A program made the translations under genes and the position numbers. 64,000 nucleotides of DNA from Hippopus hippopus (lineage: Eukaryota > Mollusca > Bivalvia > Cardiida > Cardiidae), in assembly GCA_946811185.2 (NCBI GenBank), contig OX328108.1, positions 10,126,412-10,190,411 on the forward strand. The letters run 5' to 3'. The notes beneath the pieces are model-generated. The model worked only from the letters and a program-made list of their open reading frames with translations, ran no database searches and was not told the DNA's origin. This document shows, piece after piece, positions 44,522-54,105 of the stretch; positions within the stretch are counted from its first letter, which is position 1; each line of letters opens with the position of its first letter.

Positions 44522-44690
44522 CTTTTATCATTGATCAGTGTGAGTTCTTTCACTTTGTAGAAGTTAAAAGGAGCAGTAGACCTAAATTTGGTCCTTTTTT
44601 GGCGAGGGAAGGGAGGGAATTTAACATGTTGTAAGGAAAAACCTTAAGGGCGTGACTGTTTACCCTTGGTGGGAAAAAATATGCTTTAAA

Positions 44691-45017
44691 AATGCCAAAA
44701 AATACATCTGATGGGATTTGAACCCATGACAGCAACTCTACAAATGAGGTTTGGAGTAATCAATAATAGCTTACCGTTTTAGAAATGCATCTTTCCCGCG
44801 TTAGAAAGTTACAGCTATACCGTTACTAACGGAATAGAAAATTTCATAACTAAAATAGAAAAAAAAAAAACTCAATTCCCTGTGTTTTTACATGTATTTC
44901 TGCATATGGTCCAGTCTAAAAGCCATCCGTGCACGTGAATGAAAATTATCTCCAAACCTCATTTGTAGAGTTGCTGTCATGGGTTCAAATCCCATCAGAT
45001 GTATTTTTTGGCATTTT
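44691..45017 (+). repeat. Element with perfect 65 bp inverted repeats carrying a tRNA B-box
   Basis: Left arm 44691-44755 and right arm 44953-45017 are exact reverse complements as read. The right arm contains TGGGTTCAAATCCCA, a T-arm with a perfect RNA polymerase III B-box core (GGTTCAAATCC). The interior of about 200 bp has TACCGTTACTAACGG. No A-box partner or full tRNA is seen. Confidence 0.7.
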
Positions 45018-45019
45018 TA

Positions 45020-45790
45020 GCAGCGGGTCATCAACGTCGTCGAAATGTAGGCCGCGTAAGTCACTCTTGGTAGTGGGAAATAGACCAAAAGTTGCACGGT
45101 GCGAGCTCAGGGGAGTATGGTTGGTGCGCAATGATGTCAATCTATTTATCAACAGGTACTTCCTTGGTAGTTGATGAAGTATTAGGTGTGGCGTTGTCGT
45201 GATGTTAGTAGAATCAGCCGGCTTTTCCTGGTTATTTCTCCTTTAAAGCCCTGATCAAATCATGTCGCAGCACCTGAAACGAGATAAAGGTTGTATCTAT
45301 GCATAGATATACATGCAACAATGAAGTTATGTTTATCAATCAATGATTTCACTAATCATTTTTTTAATCGTGTAAAGTAAAGTGACATTTAAGTTAAAGA
45401 TCAAAACACCATACCTTCGTGTAATACTGCGCTGTCACTGTCTTCCCGATCGGCACTGCGTGTCAGAGAATACCCCACTTCATGTCTAAAAGGACGTTTT
45501 TCATCATTGCTTTTGTAGGCGAGGGTGAATTAGGGTTTTTTTTTTTTTCACAAAGTACTGCCTTGCTTGATGTCTGGCTCATACAAAAAAATCAAAGTTT
45601 CATCAGCCGTAATAATGGATTCCAAGAACCTGTCATCACGTTCTCCGTACTGTTTCAGGAAAGCCTTACTGTCGGCGACTCGCCCTAGCTTGATGGCTAG
45701 TCGTAGACGGGGCACCCAGCAGGCGCATACTTTTGTCATAGACCATTCAAAAACATACTGGAGTGCTTGTTGTGATTGATAGTTGCCAAT
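45020..45790 (-). pseudogene. Mariner-like transposase remnant
   Basis: On the minus strand, MTKVCACWVPRLRLAIKLGR, KAFLKQYGERDDRFLESIIT and ADETLIFLYEPDIKQGSTL (45548-45739) match the mariner WVPRL and TxDET (first catalytic Asp) region. After a frame break come MMKNVLLDMKWGIL and IGKTVTAQYYTKV, then PPYSPELAPCNFWSI, equivalent to the PPYSPDLAPxD box. The last Asp is replaced by Asn, and stops and shifts are present, so it is inactive. Terminal inverted repeats were not located. Confidence 0.8.
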
Positions 45791-46887
45791 AAAAACTTGT
45801 TATTTTGTGCGGAGGCGTCAAGGTGCCCCGCTCATGTCGACTTGTCGTTGCTATGGTGACAATACATCACACGTTTCGTATATCTTCGTTTATTTCTTTT
45901 AATTAAGCTATAGAATACGGTTGTAGCTATCACTACAGATAAAATCATTAAAAAATATCAAAAAATAAAGGAATGACGGCACTTGTCCCGAAACTTTTCA
46001 AACACCTCTCGTACATATTAGTTAACGAGTTTGATAAAAATGATAATACATAAACACTCATGTGAGATTCTGTCTATCCCATAAAAAAATGAAACACAAA
46101 AATGTATCCTCCATCACCAGCTTCAACCTATAAACCACTCACAGGTCCATGTTTATAGAGGTAATTCGGTTTGAAATCTGTACATACACAAGAAGATAGC
46201 TCTATGACATGTACATCGAAAGTATAGTAAAACATTAAATAAGGCGGTAAATCGAACAAATTCCTTGAATTTAAATGACTTACGCTGCCTTTTTAGTTTC
46301 ACTGAACATGCGATTCATCCGATATGCTCCTCTTTACACACGCAACTCGACATGATCCGACCACGCAGAAATGCAGACTGTTGTAATATTCCATATTTAT
46401 CCGCGTGCGACGCATACATGTACTTTCTCCGGAAAACTGTCAGGTATGTAATGAAAGTATTTCTGCAACTATCTCCTAGCCCTTTGTCGGATAATTTCTT
46501 GAGACTGTCTTTGTTTAACACAGAAAAACATCCTATATCAGACAACAAAAAAATCGAAAAAAGAACTGTTATGTTTTGAATGAGGAAGCAATTCACTTTG
46601 CGGTCATATTACCCGATACTCGATTTAGATCTACAAGAAGCAAATTACTACGCGATCAAATTACCCAACGCTCGAATTATATTGACATCATGGTAAGTCA
46701 AGCGTGTGTCCATAAAAAAAAAACCAGTTCCCAAAACTTCAAATGAAAAAGAAAGGAAAATAATCTAATCAGAGTATAGAATCATCTCTCAAGACCACAG
46801 ACAAATTGCTGGAATGTCTGGCCAGAATTTTTGTTATAACACCATAGCAAAGTTTTAAGGTTTGGGGTTTCTTAGTAAGCAACAAAA
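45791..46887. other. Upstream region of collagen gene 2, no other gene seen
   Basis: AT-rich. The overlapping frames at 46265-46596 on both strands have no domain. TATAAC near 46835 could be a weak TATA about 50 bp before the ATG, but I do not rely on it. Confidence 0.4.
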
Positions 46888-47101
46888 ATGCCAGCTTATT
46901 TAAACATTGTTGTCGCCATATTGGCAGCACTTAATAGCATTGCTAAATGTGATATTGATTTCAATGGAGTTGATTTCGTGATACAATTAAAACAGCTGGA
47001 GGAAAAGATTACAAAATTCAACAGTGAAAATAATGACTGGGTGAAAAGACTGGCTATTCTACAAAATGTCATCGAAGAAACCAAGATTGAAAAGGAAGAA
47101 G
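46888..47101 (+). CDS. Gene 2 exon 1: signal peptide and whole coiled coil
   Basis: ATG in good context (AAAA before it). The signal core is LNIVVAILAALNSIA. Donor GAAG|GTGAGA. Ends in phase 1. The reading frame runs into an intronic stop at 47128, so splicing is required. Confidence 0.85.
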
Positions 47102-50100
47102 GTGAGAGCATTTTCATTTGTAACATTTAATCCTTTCACTGCCAAAGAAGAAAACGGGATTTTGCGGATGGCATGCATCAAGATCAGACTGTACAAAACA
47201 TGCAGTCTGATATTGGATCTATACCGTTCTTTTATTTACTCAAGCCTTTAAGACAAAAATCTTCCTGAAATCATGAATTGTATTTTCAGCTATCGACAGA
47301 GGTCGGGTTTATATACGGCTTGCAACACGCGAAAAGGGGCATTCGGACATTTGCGTAAAGTGTCGTCACGGATCAGCCTGCGTAGTCCGCGCAGGCTAAT
47401 GCGAGACGGCACTTTACGACTACATTAGATTTTGTGCTACTGTAGACTTGCACAAAACAGAAAATTACATAAAAAACGGGAAGTGTCGTTTCGGATTAGC
47501 CTGTGCGGACTGCGTAGGCTGATCCGAGACGACACTTTACGCAAATGTCCGAATGACCCTTTTCGCACGTTGCAGGCCATATTTGGCGTTGAACGAGTTA
47601 ATAAATGTTAATAGAAAGGAAGTACCATTTTTTGCCATTTCTTACTACGCTGATTATCTATATACACACAGACATTCATTGTTTCAGTGCATGCATTTGG
47701 GCATTATACGCGTATTATTTCCTTGTGGGCTGCGGCAGACAAATGTTAGTTAGGTACAGCTAGTTTTGTAAGTACTGAATGGCTGGTCTTAAAATTTAGG
47801 AAGAGGATAATAATTAGCATTATTGTTAAATACAGCCCGTATTCGACATTTTACTCTGGTTTTTGACCTACTTCTTGGTATTGAATATACATGAATGAAT
47901 TAAGAGTAATTTACCATTGGTCAAAAACATGGATATGTCTATTCCGCGGGCCCCATCCAGGCCTTTTTGTGGGCCAGTGCTGCAAGTGCTTTTATTTTCA
48001 AGCGTTATCTTATATCTCATTGATATATGGCCTGCAACACGCGAAAAAGGGCATTCGGACATTTGAGTAAAGTATCGTTTCGGATCAGCCTGCGCATTCC
48101 GCATGGACTAATCCGAAACGACACTTTCGTTTCTTTTGTAATTTTCTGTTTCGAGTAAGTCTACTGTAGGACAAAATCTATTATTATACTGCAAAGAAAT
48201 TTCTCGTGATCTGATTGGATAATATGCCCCGAACATATATATCATGTACACTGGTAAAACCCACGTAAAAGCAGTTTCCATTTCGGGAGCCCCGTACACA
48301 TGACTACACTTTCAACACAACATCTAAATTGGCTGGGTCGATAAGTAAGCAAATTGTGAAGTGTCGAAACTCATACATTGTGCATAACGTTAAAAGCATA
48401 ACCTAATGGTCGTTTTAGGCAACTAATGGTCGTTTACTTTTGCCAACAAATCATTAAAATGCATAATTACTTACCTTGAAATTGTTTAAATCCATGTTTA
48501 AATAAAAATACGACGAATGTATATCGCAGTGAAATCATCAAGATTATGCACCAAACTGTACGTTTTACCAAGGTTTCAGTGACGTCAGTTCCAGTGACGT
48601 CAGTTTTCATTAAATTGGGGCACTCAGAAGGGAAATTCTCTTTCGTCGGCTTACTCAATTTTTAAGACCATAAAAGAGGGAAATTTCGCTTAACACACGT
48701 TGGAATGGTAAAACTTTGCAGTATAATAAATTCATTGTACGGTCAAGTGGTAGGGGACTTGGAAACTTGTTCACGGCTGTGACGAATAATGTCGTCACCT
48801 CGCCTTCGGCTCGGGGCGACATGATTCACCACAGCCATGAACAAGTTTCCATGTCCCCAGCCACCTGACTGTACAACTAATAATGTAGTCGTAAAGTGCC
48901 GTCTCGGATTAGCCTGCGCGGACTGCGCAGGCTGATCCGAGACGACACTTTACGCAAATGTCCGAATGTCCTTTTTCGCGTGTTGCAGGCCATATATGTC
49001 TTCGTGTATTTTCAGACACATCAGTTTTGGCAGAAACTGCTCATTTTCTAGCGATGATTTGGATAAACATTTTGAAACATGTATGAGACATGCTCTGTGA
49101 AAAGGGGGCTTAATGCATTTACAAAAAGTATCGGCCCACGTCAGCCTGCGCAGTCCGCGCAGACTGACATGGGCCGAAACCTTTTGCTATCTTCAAATTT
49201 TCTGCATGTCAATGGATCAGTCTACCACATGATTCAGTTGGTTGTTAAACGAACTGGATTTTATGGATCCATAGTTTTGTGATCACTTGCTTGGTGTCAT
49301 GGATCACGTAGATGCCTTATGCTCCCTTTTGCCAGTGCATGGCTCATATCTATAAACATAGATCTAGAAAATTTCACCTTTCAACAGTTTGTAAAATGAT
49401 AGCTGCTAGAGTAACCTTTCATTATTTCACTTCATATTGAACAACAAAAGATATTCAATATTCGTATTCAAGTACATGTACCTGTTACTATGTTTATCTT
49501 TTTCTTTCTTTTCAATATAATTATATTTTCTTGTTTCTGATTTAGTTTTGTCTAATTATATTTTCTTGTTTCTGATTTAGTTTTGTCACGTAAAAGACGC
49601 AATGTTGATCCTGAGATGGGGTCTTTCGTTGGAAAGCCTGGTGCACCTGGTAAGTTCTAAATGTATACTAATTAATTTTTTCTTCGTGTTTAAAAGTTTA
49701 AACATATTTATTTTACATCGATTGAGAAGCAAGCTAACAACTTATACTTATCTCTCTCGATTCTGCTTCAGTGGAATTACACCAGTACTCGCGCCGAATG
49801 TGTGGGCCGAATGAAGGGTCCCAAAGTTGACAGCCGTTCCAGGGAATCGAACTCGGGACCTTCTGGTAATGAGGCCGATGTTCTACTTCATAACCACACA
49901 TGTCGCGGGAAATCATATGGGAAAGACTGTGGCAAAAGGACAAATTTCTTAAAAATACGCAGAGTTGAAAGTTGTAAGTGGCTTGAAGCCCAATCCAAAC
50001 ATATCTTCTAGGTGATGAGTCCTTTGCTTTACCACCTAACCACACTCGAAACCTAAAATCTTTTAAAACTTTGGCTGCTAAGCGCAGCTCACTGATCTTT

Positions 50101-52661
50101 TGCGAACTGTGTAGATCAAGATCAGACTGCACAGAACGTGCAGTCTGATCTTGGATCTACACTGTCTGATAGGGAGATATTATTCCCCAAAACATAACTT
50201 TGAAATAGCAATAATTGGGTTTTTACTATCGAATTGAAATTTTCATTTTAGTTATTTAGCAGGATGACAGCTAAAACTTACCTCTTCTGCTGTCTAAGTT
50301 ATTCTGTTGTCTTATCGGAATTGTAAATTTGTTAGTTTATTTTGCATTAATAGAGGCTAGTGTGTGATGGACGAGACAAGTCATTGTATAGCGGAGAGTG
50401 TAGAATAAGATCAGATTGCACGATTGTGCAGCCAGATGTTGCCCTTCACTCTCTGCAAAAACATTTAAGCCATGCTCTGGCGAAAGGAGGCTTAATGCAT
50501 ATCCATAATGCATTATACCATGCAAGGTATCACATAAGTATGGATCCGTAAAATCCATTTAGCCTGACAATTGACTGGATATGAGGGAAGAATGGTCCTT
50601 GGACATGGATAAAATTTACTAGTAGCAAAAAGTTTCGACTCATGTCAGCCTGCGCGGACGGCGCAGGCTGACATGGGTCGTTACTTTTTGCAGATGCATT
50701 AAGACCCCTTTTCACATAGCATGGCTCATTTATAACAGGAAAAGGATTAACGCAAAATAAAATTGACCAGCCCGCATAGCTCAATTGGTAGAGCGTAAGA
50801 CTCGTGATCATGAGGGTGTGGGTTCGATTCCCACGGCTGGCCATCTAAAATTACTAATAGTCTTTCGGATGAGACGTTAAACCGAGGTCCCGTGTGACGA
50901 TGCTATACACCGAGCACGTAAAAGAACCAGGCGTAACTTAGGATGGGTTTCGTCCTGTATCTGCACTTTCCCCCATACCAATACTAACAGCCTTCAGGGG
51001 GGCGTCGCCCATATGGGCAACCGGTGGCGACGATAAATAAACGCAAATTCAATCAATCATTCACAAAATAAACGAGATTACCTCCTCCAAAAAAAGGTTG
51101 GATACATCTTCTTAACGCAATATACCAATAGAGTCGTTACGTAACATATACCCATTTTGTCCAAAAGAAAAAAGGATTGAGTCATTAGGTAGAATGGTAC
51201 ATTGAAAGGCAGTATACACGAGTAGCAAAATGTTTCGATCAAGGTCAGCCTGCGCGGACTGAGATCAGATTGCACGATTTTGCAGCCTGATCGTGGCATT
51301 CACCTTCTGCAAAAAAATTGATAACAAGATAAGATTTAACACAAAATAATTGTGCTTAGCTCGGCCAAAGTCGAGTGGGATGCATCTTCGTAACGCAATA
51401 TACCAAAGAGTCGTTACATAATATATACCCATTTTGTCCAAAAAAATAAAAACGATTGAGTCATTAGGTAGAATGGTCCATTGATACGCAGAATACACGA
51501 TTAGCAAAATGTCTCAACCAAGGTCAGCCTGCGCGGACTGCGCAGGCTGACATTGGTCGATACTTTTTTGCTGATGTATCAAACTACCTTTCCACAGATC
51601 ACGTATCAAATGTATTTCCAGGTCTCCCAGGATCATCAGGTATACCAGGTGCAATGGGAAGACGGGGTGTTAAGGGTTTGAAGGGAATCGCAGGTACTCC
51701 CGGATTACGTGGACCCCCGGGCCCGTTCGGCCCTCCTGGATGGATGGGACAGCCCGGTTTTCAGGGACCAATCGGTATAAAAGGTGAAAAGGGTAAACCT
51801 GGCTTTGACGGAGTGCCAGGTTTGATCGGAGACGTGGGTTACGTTGGGTTTACCGGACAGCCGGGCCATCAAGGACCCCCAGGCTTTTTTGGACATCCGG
51901 GGTTTATCGGAATGATCGGAATGCCAGGTCCAAAAGGTGATCCAGGTTTCACCGGCCCTCCTGGGGTCCCTGGAATTCAAGGAGCAATAGGTCTACCAGG
52001 ACCGGTTGGTGTTTACGGTCTGGCAGGGGAAATGGGCGAACTTGGGTTTATAGGGCCAAGGGGAGCACCGGGACCTATAGGAGCAGCAGGAGACGTTGGT
52101 GATCAAGGAGAACATGGACACTGGGGACCAACGGGTGCCCCAGGTCCTATCTATGACCCCTATGCTGGATTCCTACAAGCTCCAATGCTTGCCGACATAG
52201 GGCAAGGAGATTTACAAGGCCCACCGGGAGGCGCTAACTGTAGTAAGGTTAATGGAAAAGACGGGACAGCTAATTGTACAGACTTGCCTGTCATGATTAT
52301 GACAGGAAAAAGGCCCGCTTTTAGACATCCCCCACCAGGTGCACATGTTATGGCTCCACAACATGAAAACGGGTCACTTTTAGCTCCTTCAATGCTGGCA
52401 GCGCCGGCTGGGTGGACATATGACTCAGGTCTTGTGTATGCTCCGCCAGTGTACAGTAAATCGTATATGGGCTACGCCCCCGGGCCTGAGGAACAGGGAG
52501 AAGTAATCTATGGAGAAGACGAACAAGGTTATAATACACCTGATGAAGAAAAAGACATCCTGTCAGAGAAAGATTTCTACGATGACGAATCTGAAGATGA
52601 TGTAGATGTAGAGGAAGTAGAAAGTGAGAGCGACGATAGCGATGCTAATTCTGAGAGTTAA
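46888..52661 (+). CDS. Short secreted collagen with coiled coil, furin site and acidic tail (gene 2)
   Basis: Spliced gene: join 46888-47101, 49581-49649, 51622-52661; 1323 nt, 440 aa. Residues 1-20 form a signal peptide. Residues 30-65 are a coiled coil with a/d positions 30, 34, 37, 41, 44, 48, 51, 55, 58, 62, 65. It shares W-x(3)-L-x(3)-QN-x-I with gene 1. RKRR at 75-78 is a furin-type site. Residues 89-271 are 61 uninterrupted Gly-X-Y triplets. The 169-residue tail holds Cys301 and Cys313, each inside an N-glycosylation sequon, then Tyr/Ala/Pro-rich sequence. Residues 382-440 follow, with 27 Asp/Glu and many Ser. The acidic end could bind calcium, as in biomineral matrix proteins (inference). 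Its exon 1 corresponds to exons 1 and 2 of gene 1, and its exon 3 to exons 4 and 5. I infer tandem duplication followed by change of the tails. Confidence 0.88.
47128..47235 (+). mobile_element. Hairpin MITE family B fragment, intron 1 of gene 2
   Basis: TTTAATCCTTTCACTGCC start and palindrome ATCAGACTGTACAAAACATG plus complement. Confidence 0.6.
47312..47582 (+). mobile_element. Hairpin MITE family C, intron 1 of gene 2
   Basis: Full-length (271 bp) with CTTGCAACACGCGAAAAG left end and GTTGCAGGCCATAT right end. Both inner palindromes are present with single mismatches. Confidence 0.72.
48181..48729 (+). mobile_element. TIR element E, copy 1 (nested)
   Basis: Ends TTATTATACTGCAAAG and CTTTGCAGTATAATAA. 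Internal CACGAGAAA-type mirror near the left end, and two GTGACGTCAG CRE-like motifs near 48580-48605. Non-coding. Confidence 0.7.
48737..48877 (+). repeat. Fold-back hairpin beside element E
   Basis: Arms start TTGTACGGTCAAGTGG and end CCACCTGACTGTACAA, with about 60 bp per arm. The same hairpin adjoins the second copy of E at 61202-61340. Confidence 0.7.
49082..49350 (+). mobile_element. Hairpin MITE family D, intron 1 of gene 2
   Basis: Left end TATGAGACATGCTCTGTG, right end GTGCATGGCTCATAT; central CAGCCTGCGCAGTCCGCGCA with one mismatch. Confidence 0.72.
49518..49587 (+). repeat. 35 bp tandem duplication covering the exon 2 acceptor
   Basis: Two adjacent identical 35 bp copies (49518-49552 and 49553-49587), each with TTTCTGATTTAG and TTTTGTC. 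The second supplies the real acceptor. Confidence 0.88.
49581..49649 (+). CDS. Gene 2 exon 2: furin site and first two Gly-X-Y triplets
   Basis: Acceptor TTTCTGATTTAG, donor GTAAGT. It encodes LSRKRRNVDPEMGSFV, then GKPGAP. It is equivalent to gene 1 exon 3 in content and phase. The acceptor is duplicated 35 bp upstream. Confidence 0.85.
50076..50270 (+). mobile_element. Hairpin MITE family B, intron 2 of gene 2
   Basis: GCTAAGCGCAGCTCACTG left part, near-perfect palindrome 50115-50158 and right part TTAGCAGGATGACAG; one of the best-preserved copies. Confidence 0.72.
50467..50732 (-). mobile_element. Hairpin MITE family D, inverted, intron 2 of gene 2
   Basis: GCCATGCTCTGGCG and CATAGCATGGCTCAT ends. 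Palindrome CAGCCTGCGCGGACGGCGCA on the right side, hence reverse orientation. Confidence 0.7.
50769..51058 (+). mobile_element. tRNA-derived SINE, intron 2 of gene 2
   Basis: The tRNA-like head (about 50773-50842) has A box TAGCTCAATTGG and perfect B box GGTTCGATTCC; the anticodon position would read CGT (Thr). The acceptor and anticodon stems have mismatches. A SINE body follows with GGATGAGACGTTAAACCGAG and CACGTAAAAGAACC, and an AATC-rich tail near 51045. I therefore call it a SINE and not a tRNA gene. Confidence 0.72.
51090..51610 (+). mobile_element. Duplicated family D-related segment before exon 3 of gene 2
   Basis: Two direct copies of a segment with CGCAATATACCAA, GAGTCGTTAC and CATTAGGTAGAATGGT (about 51105-51260 and 51383-51545). 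The second continues through a perfect CAGCCTGCGCGGACTGCGCA palindrome to CACAGATCACGTATC. It stops about 10 bp before the exon 3 acceptor. Confidence 0.6.
51622..52661 (+). CDS. Gene 2 exon 3: 59 Gly-X-Y triplets and C-terminal tail
   Basis: Acceptor TGTATTTCCAG. It starts by completing a split Gly codon. The frame opens before the internal ATG at 51654, so that ATG is not the start. Hydrophobic and aromatic residues (GFF, GFI, GYV, GHW) are common in X and Y positions, unlike gene 1. Stop TAA at 52659-52661. Confidence 0.9.
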
Positions 52662-52912
52662 GTCAGCACTGATGATCACATCAGTTAGTTTAAACGCATT
52701 TTATTCGATATATTTACATGTATTAGATAAAGTACAACAATAGCAATATGAAAAGGATTGGAATGAAAGCATAAAAGCTTTATATAGTTCTCTCTTCCGG
52801 CTTGTATAGTTCCGCTCCCTACAGTTACTATGATGACGTCATCGATGAAAACCAAATAGGGAAAAAGCAAATGGTAGGCAGATTGTTAAAGATAACGACC
52901 TTTACGGTATAA
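52662..52912. other. 3' flank of gene 2
   Basis: No AATAAA in the first 700 bp. The nearest AATAAA (53383) lies inside a family A MITE. Nothing else is recognised. Confidence 0.4.
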
Positions 52913-53151
52913 TATTGGCAGGCAACACCGAAAAGGGGCATTCAGACATTTGGGTAGAGTGCCGTCCCGGATAAGCCTGCGCAGTCCGCGCAGGCTGATC
53001 CGAGACGACATTTTCCGATAGTGTATGATTTTCTGTTTCACGCCAGTCTGCTGTAGGACAAAATCTAATGCGCGGATTGCGCAGGCTTAGCCGAGACGAC
53101 ACTTTACGCAAATGTCCGAAATGCCCTGTTCGCGTGTTGCAGACCACATAT
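52913..53151 (+). mobile_element. Hairpin MITE family C
   Basis: Slightly shortened copy (239 bp). Left GGCAGGCAACACCG, right GTGTTGCAGACCACATAT; the right inner palindrome is partly lost. Confidence 0.68.
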
Positions 53152-53317
53152 AGATTCTAATATCGCAACTCTATAACCCTAAAATGTTTTATCCCGTCCC
53201 GTGTTTGAATTTTTAACTTCTCTGCAAGCGTTAGCAAAATGATTTCAATCTAGATAAATGTCACTTTGTATTCATAATGTCGAAACTGTAGGCCTCCAGA
53301 TACAAGTAATAGATCTA

Positions 53318-53548
53318 GTTAATTCTTTACCAAACAACCAAATTTTAGATATGTCAAAATTGAAACCATTTGCTGACGACAAAATAAATGTAACCCAAAA
53401 CTTGAATTCTTTTTGGAGAAAGGATAGAAAATACTGTGGGAAAAGGGGAAAATGCTGGTTACCAGCATCTACTCCTGTTTCCACAATGTTTTCAAAAGCT
53501 TTCTTTCTCAGGGTAGTTGAAAATCATGATTGTGTGGTTAAGAGTTAA
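53318..53548 (+). mobile_element. Hairpin MITE family A
   Basis: Clear ends GTTAATTCTTTACC and GTGGTTAAGAGTTAATT. Core GGAAAATGCTGGTTACCAGC. A partial left half of another copy lies at 53688-53800. Confidence 0.7.
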
Positions 53549-53849
53549 TTCTTGGATTAATCATACATGTATGTGAGAAACCGACGACATGGTTAGTTGA
53601 ATTGCCTAATCCTTGAAGGGTTAGATAGTTTGAAGCTTCAAATAAACTATAAAAACTGTTGGCTTCTGTTTACAAAAACAACCATAACTCTTTACCACTC
53701 GCCACAATTTTAGATTGGTCCAAATTCAAAGCATTTGCAGATGACAAATCAAACGCACCAATTAACATAAACTCGATCTTTTTTCCCAACGGTTAAAAAA
53801 ACAACCACTGAAACTTAGGAAGATTTCTTGTCAAACAGACTTGACTAAA

Positions 53850-53955
53850 CAAGCGAACGGTATAGATCACAGATCAGACTGCACGTTCTGTGCAGTCTGA
53901 TCTTGATCCACACTGTCCGCAAAAGGTCATTAAGTCACGCTTAGCAGGCTAAGGA
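53850..53955 (-). mobile_element. Hairpin MITE family B fragment
   Basis: Palindrome ATCAGACTGCACGTTCTGTG plus complement, ending GTCACGCTTAGCAGGCTAAGG. Confidence 0.65.
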
Positions 53956-54105
53956 TTTATAAAACAGACCACACAGATATCTGCTATATCTGTTCGAAAA
54001 CCTTTTGCTTGTTTGAATTAATGTAATCAGATTCCTTCGCGAATGATATAACAAGAAAGCATAAAAGAAAAAGAGCTGTTATTTTTCTTTATCTTCTGTT
54101 ATTCC

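Larger units (their letters stand above)
48024..48996 (+). mobile_element. Hairpin MITE family C split by a nested element
   Basis: Left part 48024-48180 and right part about 48882-48996 join into one family C copy. Between them lie TIR element E (48181-48729) and fold-back 48737-48877. Confidence 0.7.

Noticed and set aside
46265..46596. Overlapping 104 and 93 codon frames on opposite strands upstream of gene 2
   Set aside because: Mutually antisense, no signal or domain, no splice continuation. A first exon of another gene cannot be excluded but has no support.
50773..50842. Possible tRNA-Thr(CGT) gene
   Set aside because: Good A and B boxes, but the acceptor and anticodon stems contain mismatches and a SINE body with an AATC-rich tail follows directly.
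51654..52661. Intronless 335-residue collagen starting at the internal ATG
   Set aside because: The Gly-X-Y frame is already open upstream to a good acceptor at 51621, and the spliced model joins in frame to exons with signal peptide and furin site.
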